DNA of 64,000 bases from Bradyrhizobium ottawaense (GTDB lineage: Bacteria > Pseudomonadota > Alphaproteobacteria > Rhizobiales > Xanthobacteraceae). The translations under genes and the position numbers were made by a program. Shown piece by piece: positions 47,882 through 57,071 of this stretch. Under the pieces are notes generated by a model. That model did not search any database and was not told where the DNA came from. It saw nothing but the letters and a program-made list of their open reading frames with translations. The stretch covers positions 3,324,001 through 3,388,000 of the forward strand of contig NZ_CP029425.2 in assembly GCF_002278135.3 (NCBI RefSeq), given 5' to 3'. Within the stretch, counting starts at the first letter, position 1. Every line of letters begins with the position of its first letter.

Positions 47882-49792
47882 CTACGCTCGGCGCGGCGAG
47901 GGGGTCGCAAGCCCCGTCAACCAGATGCCCAGCGTCAGGATCGGCCACAGCGCGAACGCATTGTCGCTCCTGGCCTCGCGATGCGCAGTCCACAGCAGCC
48001 GGATCGCCTCCGGTTTCAGGAAGGGCGCAAAAACGTCGGCCTCCCTGTCGAGCACCCGGTCGCAGATCGGCCGCAGCCCACCGCGTCGCATCAGTTGCGC
48101 GATCGGCACGTTGAAGCCGCGCTTGCGCGACCATGCGGCCTCTCCCGGCATGCCCAGGCGCTCGGCGAGTTTGCGCAACACATATTTCGGTGCGCCCTTG
48201 GGCCAGGGATTGAGCAGCGAGACATCGAGGCTGCCGGCGAGGTCCATGACCCGTCGATCGAGGATCGGCACGCGCACTTCGAGACCATGCGCCATGCTCA
48301 TGGCATCGACCTTGGTGAGGACGCTTTGCAGATGGAAGCGCTGGTCGGCGATCAGCGCCCGATCCAGCACGTTGTCATGCGGCTCCGAATAATATTCGGC
48401 GTATTCCGCGAACGGGTCAGTCGATGCAAGATCGGCCATACCGCGGTCATAGATCTTCTCGGCGAGAAAGCGGGGAACGAGCCGCCGCCATTGCAGATGC
48501 GGGCTGTTGCCGGCTTCGCCCAACCCGAGTGCGAAGCGGGCGAGTTGCGCCGCTGCCGGAAGCCGCTTCTCGTTGCCGCGCACCGACGCATAGGCGAGGC
48601 GTCCGGTCAGCCCGGCAAGGCCGCGCGGAACGACGTGGCGCGCGCGCTCCGCCATCATGGTCGCGGCATAGGTCTCATATCCGGCGAAGAACTCGTCGCC
48701 GCCATCGCCGGACAGAACCACCGTGGAATGCCGGCGGACCGCACCAGCCAGATGATAGAAGCCGAGCGCGCCCGTGTCGGAGCATTGGCCGTCGAAATGA
48801 TAGACCACCGCCCGCAGCGACGCCTCGGCATCCTCGCCCGCTTCCCCGTCGATGACGTTGAGCGACAGGCCGGCGGCGGTGGCGATCTGCTGCGCCACCG
48901 CGGTTTCATCATGGCTTTTCTCGGTGAAGCCGGCCGTGAACAGCGGCGGCTTCAAGCCGAGCCGGCCCAGCGTCAGGCTGATCAGCGAACTGTCGATGCC
49001 GCCGCTCTGCAGCACGGCGAGCGGCACGTCGCTCACCATCTGGCTCTTGACCACGGTCTCGATCGTCGATTGCAGCCGGACAACGGCTTCGTCGAGGTCG
49101 CGGATCGCAGGCGCACGCACCGGCCGCCAGAAGCGTCGCTCGGTTCGCTCGCGCTCGGTGAATCCGATCATCGTGCCGGGCGGGAGCTGCTTGATGTCCT
49201 GGTACAGGCTCGTTTGCGTCCCTGGATGGCCTGCGGCGAGATAGGTATGCAGGGCCACGGGATCGATCCGCGCGGTGAGGTCTCCGCCCGCCGTAAGTCC
49301 CTTGATCTCGCTTGCGAACAGAACGCGGCTGCCGTTCTCGGAATAATACAGCGGCTTGATCCCGATGCCGTCGCGCGCCAGGATCAGGCGGCGCTCCTGC
49401 CGATCCCACAGGCCGATCGCGAAAAATCCCTCCAGGCGTTCGAACATCGCCTCACCCCAGGCGAGATACGCGTAAGGGAGGATCTCGGTGTCGCAGGTGC
49501 TGCGAAAGCGGACGCCGAACGATCGCTCGAGCTCGCTGCGCAACTCGTGATCGTTGTAGATCTCTCCATTGTAGGTGACGACGATGCGTTCCGAGGCATC
49601 GAGCATCGGCTGGCGCCCGGCATCGGAGAGATCGCGGATGGCGAGCCGGCGGTGGGCGAGGCCGACGGGGCCGTCCAGCCAGGTGCTCTCGCCGTCCGGC
49701 CCGCGATGGACCAGCGCTGCCGACATCGCCGCAACCGCACGGCCGTCGGCGGGCCGACCGTCACGATGAAAGATGCCCGCTATGCCGCACAT
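47882..49792 (-). CDS. Asparagine synthase (glutamine-hydrolysing)-like amidotransferase
   Basis: The protein has 636 residues. The N-terminal Ntn glutaminase begins MCGIAGIFHRDG with the catalytic Cys2. The C-terminal synthetase domain has the PP-loop VLQSGGIDSSLI and SGDGGDEFFAGY. In sugar gene clusters, AsnB-like enzymes of this length often amidate uronic acids or other carboxylates rather than making asparagine. Its place between a GT2 gene and a methyltransferase gene favours that reading, which is inference. It lies 22 bp downstream of the GT2 gene. Confidence 0.9.
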   Translation of the reverse strand: MCGIAGIFHRDGRPADGRAVAAMSAALVHRGPDGESTWLDGPVGLAHRRLAIRDLSDAGRQPMLDASERIVVTYNGEIYNDHELRSELERSFGVRFRSTCDTEILPYAYLAWGEAMFERLEGFFAIGLWDRQERRLILARDGIGIKPLYYSENGSRVLFASEIKGLTAGGDLTARIDPVALHTYLAAGHPGTQTSLYQDIKQLPPGTMIGFTERERTERRFWRPVRAPAIRDLDEAVVRLQSTIETVVKSQMVSDVPLAVLQSGGIDSSLISLTLGRLGLKPPLFTAGFTEKSHDETAVAQQIATAAGLSLNVIDGEAGEDAEASLRAVVYHFDGQCSDTGALGFYHLAGAVRRHSTVVLSGDGGDEFFAGYETYAATMMAERARHVVPRGLAGLTGRLAYASVRGNEKRLPAAAQLARFALGLGEAGNSPHLQWRRLVPRFLAEKIYDRGMADLASTDPFAEYAEYYSEPHDNVLDRALIADQRFHLQSVLTKVDAMSMAHGLEVRVPILDRRVMDLAGSLDVSLLNPWPKGAPKYVLRKLAERLGMPGEAAWSRKRGFNVPIAQLMRRGGLRPICDRVLDREADVFAPFLKPEAIRLLWTAHREARSDNAFALWPILTLGIWLTGLATPSPRRA

Positions 49793-49814
49793 CGCGTTCC
49801 CTTGCCGCGGGAGG

Positions 49815-50681
49815 TCATGGTCGCTGATTCATGATCTGCTTCAGCAGCACCGCGAGCAGTCCCATGGCGACGACGAGAATGCTGAGCAGGATCGCGCCGA
49901 CGCCCAGCACGAAGGCGCTGACGACCTGCAGGATGATCCCGCCGATCAGCGAGACCAGCGCGAGCGCCATGCACATCATCGCCAGCAGCACGAAGATCTT
50001 CAGCGGATTGTAGTAGGTGCAGGCCTCCAGGACGTATTGCAGTGTCCGAATGGAGTCGCGGAACAGGTTCACCTTGGAGCGGCCGATGCGCTCCTTGTAG
50101 TCGATGTCGATGTAGTCGACGAACTTCGCGTTCATCATGTAGGCGAGCGTCAGCGACGTCGTGAAGCTGAAAAGGTCGCTGACATGCTCGAAATAGGAGA
50201 TCGCGACCTGCCGGCCGAACACGCGCAGGCCGGAATTGATGTCGGGGATCTCGCGGTTGGCGGTGAATTCGACGATCGCCTTGAGGATCGCGCGCAATGG
50301 CGATTTCAGCCTCGACTCGCGGTAGTTGGGCCCGGTCCGGGCGCCGACGACCATGTCGAACCCCTGGTTGAAGCGCGCGACCAGCGCCGGGATCGTCTCC
50401 ATCGGGTAGGAGCCATCCGCGTCGCTGATGACGATCGTGTCGTAGGACGCAGCGCGAATTCCATCCTTCAGCGAGCGGCCATAGCCGATGTTGTGGGGAT
50501 GCCTCAGCACCTTTGCACCGGCCTGTTCGGCAAGCTCGCCGGTGCCGTCGGCCGAACCATCGTCGACAATGATGATCTCATAGGGAGTGAGCTGAGCGCC
50601 GTCGAGGGCCGCCTTGGCTCGATCAATGGTTTCAACGATGCCGTTGCGCTCGTTGAGCGCAGGAATGACGACTGAAATCAT
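49815..50681 (-). CDS. GT2 glycosyltransferase (DPM1/ArnC-like) with C-terminal membrane helices
   Basis: The protein has 288 residues from the ATG at 50681 (MISVVIPALNE). GT-A landmarks are IIIVDDGSADGT and ISDADGSYPME, the latter holding the metal-binding DxD-like site. Two hydrophobic helices at about 228-285 anchor it in the inner membrane. Relatives transfer a sugar onto polyprenyl phosphate, which would feed the GT39- and GT87-like enzymes encoded nearby. Its start overlaps the upstream methyltransferase stop by 4 bp. Confidence 0.92.
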   Translation of the reverse strand: MISVVIPALNERNGIVETIDRAKAALDGAQLTPYEIIIVDDGSADGTGELAEQAGAKVLRHPHNIGYGRSLKDGIRAASYDTIVISDADGSYPMETIPALVARFNQGFDMVVGARTGPNYRESRLKSPLRAILKAIVEFTANREIPDINSGLRVFGRQVAISYFEHVSDLFSFTTSLTLAYMMNAKFVDYIDIDYKERIGRSKVNLFRDSIRTLQYVLEACTYYNPLKIFVLLAMMCMALALVSLIGGIILQVVSAFVLGVGAILLSILVVAMGLLAVLLKQIMNQRP

Positions 50682-51424
50682 AAGCGGCGTGCAATGCAGG
50701 TGACGGATTGCCCAAAGAAGCTTCGCGAGAGCGGATCGAGCGCCCGCGACAGCGGCACGGCATATTTGTCGAACAGGGCGATCTGCCCGTTGACGGCGGC
50801 ATCGTTCAGCGACTGATGCCGCTTCAGACGATTGGCAAGCCATCCCAGCCCGCCGATCGGATTGAAGTAATTCAGCCGGACCAGCTCGACCGGTTGATCG
50901 GCGAGCAGCTTGGCGAGGCGCGCGGTGGTGTAGCGGCGGCAGTGTCCCGCCAGGCGATCGAGATCGTTGTAGAGCAGCATCAGGGCGGGAACGCTGATCA
51001 GGAGATGGCCGCCGGGCTTGAGCACCTGGACCAAATTGGCAACCGCCGTGGCGTCATCCTCGATGTGCTCGAGCACATTGATGGTGAAGACCGCATCGAC
51101 GCCTTGGGGAAACAGGGAACTCAGCTGATCGCGGACCAGAATGTCGCAGACGGCGAACTTGCGATCGGGCATCGCCTTGGCGGCACGTTCGACGCTTTCG
51201 CGGTCGTGGTCCACGCCGCAATAATCGCCCAGCTCGCCCAGCACTCTGCTGTAGAGCCCATGCCCGAACCCGACCTCGAGGATCGCACCCTTCAGGTAGG
51301 GACGGAACTGGTCGATAACCCAGTTCATGTAGTTCTGCGCGTCGGCGATTGCGCTCGAATACGTATCGGCCCCGACTTTCAGGCCTTCCGTCGTGGACTG
51401 GGCGGGAAAGGAGGTTTGAGCCAT
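50678..51424 (-). CDS. Class I SAM-dependent methyltransferase
   Basis: The protein has 248 residues. ILEVGFGHGLYSRVLGELGD is motif I, followed by GVDHDRESV and AVFTINVLEHIEDD. The C-terminal GHCRRYTTARLAKLLAD resembles methyltransferases found in lipopolysaccharide and glycan clusters. It is the first gene of the minus-strand operon continuing into GT2, the asparagine synthase and the second methyltransferase. Confidence 0.9.
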   Translation of the reverse strand: MAQTSFPAQSTTEGLKVGADTYSSAIADAQNYMNWVIDQFRPYLKGAILEVGFGHGLYSRVLGELGDYCGVDHDRESVERAAKAMPDRKFAVCDILVRDQLSSLFPQGVDAVFTINVLEHIEDDATAVANLVQVLKPGGHLLISVPALMLLYNDLDRLAGHCRRYTTARLAKLLADQPVELVRLNYFNPIGGLGWLANRLKRHQSLNDAAVNGQIALFDKYAVPLSRALDPLSRSFFGQSVTCIARRL

Positions 51425-51756
51425 GGAGCCTGCGCCTTGTTCTCGCTCGGGTTAGCAGCGAGCGCCACATTTCTCAAGGACATGTGCAGCACAATCGCCT
51501 TAAAGTTGACGGCTCATGCGACAGGAACATGATGTGCTCCGACGCGCGCTCGATGCGCTGAAATCCCGCCTCGATCATCGATCCGTCGCCTGCTTTCGGT
51601 GAAGCGGCTGCTTGGACTCGGGCGAGGGCGATCTTCAGATGCTGAAGCCGTGCAACAGAGCTGTTGGGCAGATCGAGACGTCACCGGAGGCGTGTTCGAT
51701 GATCGCTCAGCTGAAGCGGAGGGTAGACCGCCTTCATCGCGGAGCATCAAATCTCG
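51425..51756. other. Intergenic region before tRNA-Leu
   Basis: No supported gene is seen in these 332 bases. Several frames are open but lack a ribosome site or protein-like composition. Confidence 0.4.
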
Positions 51757-51845
51757 TGGTGCGGGCAGCCGGGGTCGAACCGGCACAGCGCTTGCGCACC
51801 GAGGGATTTTAAGTCCCTTGCGTCTACCAATTCCGCCATGCCCGC
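51757..51845 (-). tRNA. tRNA-Leu(UAA)
   Basis: The acceptor GCGGGCA/TGCCCGC, D-arm, anticodon stem around CTTAAAA (anticodon UAA), a long class II variable arm (CGGTGCGCAAGCGCTG) and a T-arm GCCGG-TTCGACC-CCGGC are complete. CCA is encoded at 51757-51759. It reads UUA/UUG leucine codons. Confidence 0.95.
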
Positions 51846-52018
51846 TTGATCCAACGAGATCAAACACTTAAGTCCATCCTGGCCGTCTGGAATTGGCGCG
51901 TTGCGAGCCCGGAGGGACGGTTCTTCCTTAAGCGAGCCGGGCGCACAAGGCAAAGCCTCAATCCGGACATCTGTTGTTGCTTTAGGCATTCTCAATCCAA
52001 GGGGACTATTCATCCGGC

Positions 52019-52447
52019 ATGGCTGCTTCGTTTTCCACTTCGCCGCGCGGCTTCGGCGCGCTCCTCGCGCTGCTTGCGGCCGGCGCCGCGCTGTCCGGCT
52101 GCGCCGGCATGAGCGAGACGGTCGCGCCGGCCTTTGCCGATCCCGCCAAATACGAATTGTACGACTGCAAGCAGCTGGAGGCCGAGCGCAAGTCGCTCGC
52201 CAAGCGCACTGACGATTTGCGGGGGTTGATGGAGAAGGCGGAGACCGGGACGGGTGGCGCCGTGGTGTCCGAGCTCGCTTATCGCAACGACTATGTTGCC
52301 GTGCGCGGGTCGGCGCAAATGGCCGAAGACGCCTGGCGCCGCAACAAGTGCCGGGAAACGCCGCCGGAGGCGACCCCGCCTGCCACGCAATTGTCGCCCG
52401 CGGCGGCTGCCAAGCCCGCTTCGAAATCCGGGAAAACGTCCCGCTGA
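52019..52447 (+). CDS. Putative lipoprotein, conserved hypothetical
   Basis: The protein has 142 residues. A hydrophobic signal segment (residues 11-26) ends in the lipobox LSGC with Cys28. A soluble helical domain follows, with Cys near 50 (YDCKQLEAERKSL) and Cys near 110 (KCRETPPE), and a Pro/Ala/Lys-rich tail. It is probably an outer-membrane or periplasmic lipoprotein of unknown function. No operon partner is seen on its strand. Confidence 0.75.
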   Translation: MAASFSTSPRGFGALLALLAAGAALSGCAGMSETVAPAFADPAKYELYDCKQLEAERKSLAKRTDDLRGLMEKAETGTGGAVVSELAYRNDYVAVRGSAQMAEDAWRRNKCRETPPEATPPATQLSPAAAAKPASKSGKTSR

Positions 52448-52472
52448 GGCGCCGCGCTGGCGGCGCTTCGCA

Positions 52473-53675
52473 TCAGGGCCGCCAGCCGTAGATCCAGTCC
52501 TGCCGCGCCAGCATGCGGTCCGGGCCGAGCGCGCGGATCGCAAGATCGCGTGCGGCCGCAAGCGGCCCGCCGAGATGATAGATGCGGCCCTGCTGCCGCG
52601 CGGTCCGCTGCACCCGCCGCACCCGCGCCTGACGGGCACGGCCGTATTGCGTCAGCGCAGCACTGATGCCTGCCGTGCTCTCGGCGGCTTCAAGGCTCAG
52701 ATGCCGGGCGAGCACCGCGGCATCCTCGATCGCCATGCCGGCGCCCTGGGCCGCAAAAGGCAGCATCGCATGCACGGCATCGCCGAGCAGCGCCACCGGA
52801 CCTTTGCTCCAGGGGCAGCCGTCGGGCACGCCGAACAGCGCCCATTTCCGCCAGCTGTCGACCGTGGCCAGCATCATGCGCGCCGAGGCCGGCCAGCGCG
52901 GCGCGGCGAAGGCGTCCATCACTTCCCGCGGATCGCCGGGCGTGCTCCAGCCCGGCCTGTTCCAGGTGCCCGGCAACACAGCGACCACGTTGATCTGGCG
53001 TCCGCCCGCGATCGGATAGGCGACGAGATGGGCATTCGGCCCCATCCACAGCTGCACCCGGCGCGCGGTGTAGTCCTTTGGCAGTTGCGTGGCATCCAGC
53101 GTGCCGCGCCAGGCGATCAGCCCGGAGAAGCGCGGCTGCACCTCGGGAAACAGATGCTGGCGGACCGTCGACCAGATGCCGTCGGCGCCGATCAGCGCGC
53201 TGGCGAGATCGCTGCGGCGGATCGTGCCGCTGCGATGGACCACCGTCAGCCCCTTGGCATGAGGCGCGACATCTTCGAAGGTCGCGCCCAGCTTGAGGTC
53301 GATGTCGGGATGATCGGCGACAGCACCGGCCAGCGCGGATTGCAGGTCGGCGCGGTGCACCACCCAATAGGGAGCGCCGGCCCGCAGCGAAGCTGCTTCA
53401 CCGAGCGGCATGCGCAAAAGCTCGCCGCCGGCCCGCGCGCTCATGATCGAGACCGCTTCCGGGGTGACGGCGCGCAGCCTGAGGCGCTCGGTGAGGCCGA
53501 GCTCGACCAGCACGCGGCTGGCATTGGGGGAGAGTTGCAGGCCGGCGCCGACTTCCTCGAGCCGCTCGGCCTTTTCCAGCACGACGATGCGGAAGCCGCG
53601 GGCTGCCAGCGCCAGCGCGGCCGTCAGTCCACCGATGCCGGCACCGGCGATGACAATCGTGCGGGAGAACGCCAC
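52473..53675 (-). CDS. FAD-dependent monooxygenase (salicylate hydroxylase-like)
   Basis: The protein has 400 residues of the group A flavoprotein hydroxylases. The FAD fingerprint is VIAGAGIGGLTAALALA at 9-25, the DG motif is GADGIWSTVRQHLFP, and the GD motif is ALLGDAVHAMLPFAAQGAGM. The family uses NAD(P)H and O2 to hydroxylate phenolic rings such as salicylate or 3-hydroxybenzoate. No ring-cleavage gene is adjacent, so the substrate is open. The zf-CHCC gene lies 19 bp upstream on the same strand. Confidence 0.9.
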   Translation of the reverse strand: MAFSRTIVIAGAGIGGLTAALALAARGFRIVVLEKAERLEEVGAGLQLSPNASRVLVELGLTERLRLRAVTPEAVSIMSARAGGELLRMPLGEAASLRAGAPYWVVHRADLQSALAGAVADHPDIDLKLGATFEDVAPHAKGLTVVHRSGTIRRSDLASALIGADGIWSTVRQHLFPEVQPRFSGLIAWRGTLDATQLPKDYTARRVQLWMGPNAHLVAYPIAGGRQINVVAVLPGTWNRPGWSTPGDPREVMDAFAAPRWPASARMMLATVDSWRKWALFGVPDGCPWSKGPVALLGDAVHAMLPFAAQGAGMAIEDAAVLARHLSLEAAESTAGISAALTQYGRARQARVRRVQRTARQQGRIYHLGGPLAAARDLAIRALGPDRMLARQDWIYGWRP

Positions 53676-53694
53676 CCCTGACCGATGGAAACGG

Positions 53695-53940
53695 TCAGGC
53701 CACCTTGTCCTTCAGGACGCATTCCGGCGGGCGGGCTTCGCCCGCCTTCAGATCGGCCGCGAAGCGGTACAGCGTCGAGCAGTAGGGGCAGATGATCTCG
53801 TTGTCGTTGCCGAGGTCGAGGAAGACGTGCGGATGGTCGAACGGAGGGTTGGCGCCAACGCACATGAACTCTTGCGAGCCGATCTCGATGACGGGGACAC
53901 CGGCATCGTTATGGAAGTGCGGGACGACATGGTCGGACAT
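53695..53940 (-). CDS. Zinc-finger domain protein (zf-CHCC, NDUFS6-like)
   Basis: The protein has 81 residues. Cys27 (EFMCVG), a His near 36-38 (FDHPHVFLDLG) and the CPYC pair in NEIICPYCSTLYRF form the C-H-C-C zinc site of the NDUFS6/zf-CHCC family. In alphaproteobacteria this protein is an accessory subunit or assembly factor related to complex I. It is co-oriented with the monooxygenase, a pairing seen in other rhizobia. Confidence 0.9.
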   Translation of the reverse strand: MSDHVVPHFHNDAGVPVIEIGSQEFMCVGANPPFDHPHVFLDLGNDNEIICPYCSTLYRFAADLKAGEARPPECVLKDKVA

Positions 53941-54248
53941 CGTAACTCATCCTGGAGTGGCAATGGCGGCAGACACAATCACGAACTGACGCGGCATCTT
54001 TAAGGCGCCGCGGACCATACTGGCGGGTGTGGATGATTGCTAGTCCAGCGGAACCGAAAGGTTCGCAATTGCCCCATGCTCATTTGCTCATGCAAATTCG
54101 ACACAATCTTAAGGCCTGAGAGAAGCCCTTCTTTCGTCGGGGACGTTGTGTCGCAATTTTGGCATACTATGTCTGTGGACGAGCAAATTTGCGCCGAAAG
54201 ACGAATCGACCGGCGCAAGGGATCCCAGGGACTTCCGGGCTTTTCCAC
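53941..54248. other. Divergent intergenic region
   Basis: No gene is seen in these 308 bases. The DNA is less GC-rich than its surroundings, with TTTTGGCATACTATG near 54156, which may mark the promoter of the next gene. Confidence 0.35.
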
Positions 54249-55385
54249 ATGAAGTGGCTGCGAATCACCACAGCGTTGACCGGTATCGCCGCGTGCGGCT
54301 TCATGCTCGCGCAGGTAGCACCGCACGCGCGCGAGGCCGGCGTGATCCTCGCCGCCCAGGATGATCCGGCCGTGCTCTCCGAGCTGAAGCTCGATGCATT
54401 GCTGCGGCAGAACGACCATCTGGTTCAGGACAACATCGAGGCCGCACTCGCCGCCGGCGATGCGGATCTCGCCGACAGTTTTGTCGCGCTCGCGCGCGAC
54501 CGCAACATCGCGCTGCCCGACGACCTCCTGGGCCGCGTCAATGACGCGGTCAAAGCCGAAAGCTCCACCTCGCATTTCGCCAAACGTTTCGCCACCGGCC
54601 TCGTCACCGGCAATGCCGACGATGTCGCGAGCCTCTCGGGGACGGTGGCGGGCGATCTCTTCGTGATCGGCGACATCAGGGACGTGGTGCGCGAGGGCAA
54701 GCATCTTGCCATGGGCGAGGACACCGACCGGCTCGTGCTCGGGCTTGCGGCGGCCGGCCTTGCGGTGACGGCGGCAACCTACGTGTCCGTCGGTGGTGCC
54801 GCGCCGGTGCGCGCCGGACTGACGCTGGTGAAGGATGCACGCAAAGTCGGGCGGCTCGGCGAGGGGCTGGCGGTCTGGGCCGGCCGTTCCGCGCGCGAGG
54901 TCGTCGACACGCCGGCGCTGCGGAATGCGGTGGTATCAGGCTCGGTGCTGCGGCCGGGCGAGACCGTCAGCGCGATCAAGGCGGCGTTCCGGGCCGAGAA
55001 GGCCGGTGCGCTGGTCCGGCTCGGCAAGGATGTCACGCGCGTCGCCGAGAAGACCGGCACGCGCGGGGCGATGGACACGCTGCGCATCGCCGAAGGTCCC
55101 AAGGATGTCGCGCGCGCGGCGCGGCTTGCCGAAGCGCAAGGCGGCAAGACGCGCGCGATCATGAAGCTTTTGGGTCGGGGCGCGCTGCTGCTGATCGGCG
55201 GCGCGTTCAATCTGGCGCTCTGGCTGCTCAGTGCGGCACTGACGCTGTTCGGCCTTCTCTCCTCCATCAAGGCGACCACCGAGCGCCTGACCCAGGCCTG
55301 GTGCGATCGCAAACGGGCGCGGCGGCTTCGCCGTGCCCGGATCGCCGCGGAAGCTGCTCTGGCCAACGCGGCCGTCACGGCGTGA
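54249..55385 (+). CDS. Conserved hypothetical membrane protein
   Basis: The protein has 378 residues from the ATG at 54249 (MKWLRITTAL); the open frame extends 30 codons further upstream. A hydrophobic N-terminus (7-25) acts as signal or anchor. Residues at about 45-120 are helical with many acidic residues, and a hydrophobic stretch lies near 150-175 (GDLFVIGDI / LVLGLAAAGLAVTAAT). A membrane hairpin at about 315-345 (LLIGGAFNLALWLLSAALTL) precedes a basic tail (RKRARRLRRARIAAE). No family is recognised. It may be an inner-membrane protein with periplasmic mid-section. Confidence 0.7.
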   Translation: MKWLRITTALTGIAACGFMLAQVAPHAREAGVILAAQDDPAVLSELKLDALLRQNDHLVQDNIEAALAAGDADLADSFVALARDRNIALPDDLLGRVNDAVKAESSTSHFAKRFATGLVTGNADDVASLSGTVAGDLFVIGDIRDVVREGKHLAMGEDTDRLVLGLAAAGLAVTAATYVSVGGAAPVRAGLTLVKDARKVGRLGEGLAVWAGRSAREVVDTPALRNAVVSGSVLRPGETVSAIKAAFRAEKAGALVRLGKDVTRVAEKTGTRGAMDTLRIAEGPKDVARAARLAEAQGGKTRAIMKLLGRGALLLIGGAFNLALWLLSAALTLFGLLSSIKATTERLTQAWCDRKRARRLRRARIAAEAALANAAVTA

Positions 55386-55406
55386 GGCGCGCGGCGCTCC
55401 AGGCTA

Positions 55407-55463
55407 TTGTTTGAGCATGATGTTGCCGGAAAACCGCTGCACGCTTTGCCGGATCGTGCTCTA
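55407..55463. repeat. Family F repeat (GAGCATGATNNNCCGGAAAA type), degraded
   Basis: GTTTGAGCATGATGTTGCCGGAAAACCGC and GCCGGATCGTGCTCT form an inverted pair (partial). It is related to the longer copy at 60806. Confidence 0.55.
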
Positions 55464-55499
55464 AGATCAATCACTCCCCACAACACCACGGAACTGCTG

Positions 55500-56255
55500 A
55501 TGCCGAGCTTTCACAACGGCGCCGTTGAAATTGCCTATCTCGATGAAGGCGAGGGCGATCCGATCATCCTGGTGCACGGCTTTGCCTCGAGCAAGAACGT
55601 GAACTGGGTCTATCCGACCTGGGTCTCGGAGCTGCGCAAGAACGGCCGCCGCGTGATTGCGCTCGACAATCGCGGCCATGGCGAAAGCGCAAAGCTCTAC
55701 GAGCCCGCGCAGTATTCGATCCCGACCATGGCCGGCGACGTGCTTGCGCTGATGGATCATCTCGCCATCCCGCAGGCCGACATCATGGGTTATTCGATGG
55801 GCGGACGGATGGCGGCGTGGCTCTCCCTCAACGAGCCGCAGCGCCTGCGCTCGGCGATCCTCGGCGGCATCGGCATCGGCGGCCTGATCGAGGGCACGGG
55901 CCCCGGCGAGAACGTCGCCAAGGCGCTGGAAGCGCCAGATCTCGACGACGTCACCGATCCCGTCGGCCGCACCTTTCGCGCGTTCGCCGATCAGACCCGC
56001 TCCGACCGCCGTGCGCTGGCCGCCTGCCTGCGCGGCACACGCGACCTCATGACGAGGGACGAAGCTGCGCGTATCGACGTGCCCGTGCTGATCGCAGTCG
56101 GCACCACCGACGACGTCGCAGGAAGTGCCAGCGCGCTCGGTGCGATCATCCCCGGCTCCGAAGTGCTCGACATTCCGAACCGCGACCACATGCGCGCGGT
56201 CGGCGACAAGGTCTACAAGACCGGCGTGCTGGATTTCCTCTCGCGCCGCGGCTGA
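55500..56255 (+). CDS. Alpha/beta hydrolase
   Basis: The protein has 251 residues from the ATG at 55500 (MPSFHNGAVEIAYLD). The nucleophile elbow GYSMGG holds Ser99, the oxyanion motif is VHGFASS, an Asp lies in VGTTDDVAG, and the catalytic His is in NRDHMRAVG. It resembles esterase/dienelactone-type and 3-oxoadipate enol-lactonase-like hydrolases. The substrate is unknown. It is monocistronic. Confidence 0.88.
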   Translation: MPSFHNGAVEIAYLDEGEGDPIILVHGFASSKNVNWVYPTWVSELRKNGRRVIALDNRGHGESAKLYEPAQYSIPTMAGDVLALMDHLAIPQADIMGYSMGGRMAAWLSLNEPQRLRSAILGGIGIGGLIEGTGPGENVAKALEAPDLDDVTDPVGRTFRAFADQTRSDRRALAACLRGTRDLMTRDEAARIDVPVLIAVGTTDDVAGSASALGAIIPGSEVLDIPNRDHMRAVGDKVYKTGVLDFLSRRG

Positions 56256-56386
56256 GGCATGGTGTCTGAGGCCAGGAGGTTGTTGCCCCGCTATCCTGAA
56301 ATGTCCCATCACAAGGGGCTGTCCGCTCCCTTCAGGTCCGCGCGAACCCGGGGCGCTTGCACGTAAGATGCCCCCGCGTGAGGCGG

Positions 56387-56536
56387 CTAAGTCTTCGGAG
56401 GCGACTGTAATCGATGCCCAGCCTGGGCGCGTCGCTCCGCCTCTTCGACTCGAAGGCGGAGATCTTCCAGTTCTGAGAGTCGGGAAGAGAGGTCGTTCAG
56501 CCGTTGGGCGAAAAGGATCGCGCAAGACTCCTTCAT
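56387..56536 (-). CDS. Small coiled-coil protein, 49 residues
   Basis: The frame runs from the ATG at 56536 to TAG at 56387, with GGGAGG six bases upstream. The sequence is highly charged and heptad-like (LNDLSSRLSELEDLRLRVEE), predicting one amphipathic helix, and the tail is basic. It is shorter than usual gene-finding limits. It lies alone in the gap between the hydrolase gene and the NTF2-like gene. No family can be named. Confidence 0.55.
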   Translation of the reverse strand: MKESCAILFAQRLNDLSSRLSELEDLRLRVEEAERRAQAGHRLQSPPKT

Positions 56537-56744
56537 CAACGCCTCCCGCTCCAAGCTCGGGCCGACTGCGTTGCCCTAGGGGATGGGCGGCGGGAAAACA
56601 GGATACCCGTCCAACCGTTCCACTTGCCGTTGAGGCTATGACTTTCGGCATATGGTCCTAACCTGGCGAGGACACCAAAATTCTCGAAAGAGAGACTTGG
56701 CTGGTACGCCGGCCAAATCTCGATTTTGGCATCGAGGTGCTTGT

Positions 56745-57071
56745 ATGTCCTTTGACGCGATGGCCGCGGCGGTCGATTGGTTAGATGCCTACCGCGCCGG
56801 CGATGTCGACACGATCTTGCGGATGTACGCTGAAGACGCGGTCATCGTCTGCGGTTGCGGTTGCACGAAGACCATTACAGGGCCCGAAGGTCATCGCGCG
56901 TATTGGGTCGATCGGATGATCCAATATCCTGCGTCGAAGCTCGACAACTTACAGCAGGCGGAGGAGGGAGCGCTGATCTCTTACGTCGTGCGTGAAGGCC
57001 TGGTCAGCGCGGTCTTGAAGTTCAACGCCGCTGGCAAGGTAGCGGTGCACACCTGCGGACCTTCAAACTGA
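56745..57071 (+). CDS. NTF2/SnoaL-like small protein
   Basis: The protein has 108 residues from the ATG at 56745 (MSFDAMAAAVDWL). The N-terminal helix plus DAYRAGDVDTILRMYAEDAV is the standard start of the SnoaL-like/NTF2 cone fold. The odd CGCGC run (VIVCGCGCTKTITG) gives four Cys/Gly alternations in strand 1. Such proteins bind small ligands or act as isomerases or cyclases. The activity is not predictable. Confidence 0.75.
   Translation: MSFDAMAAAVDWLDAYRAGDVDTILRMYAEDAVIVCGCGCTKTITGPEGHRAYWVDRMIQYPASKLDNLQQAEEGALISYVVREGLVSAVLKFNAAGKVAVHTCGPSN

Noticed and set aside
44183..51424. A natural-product biosynthetic cluster (asparagine synthase, methyltransferases, exporter).
   Set aside because: No scaffold enzyme such as an NRPS, PKS, terpene synthase or RiPP precursor is present. 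Glycan modification fits better.
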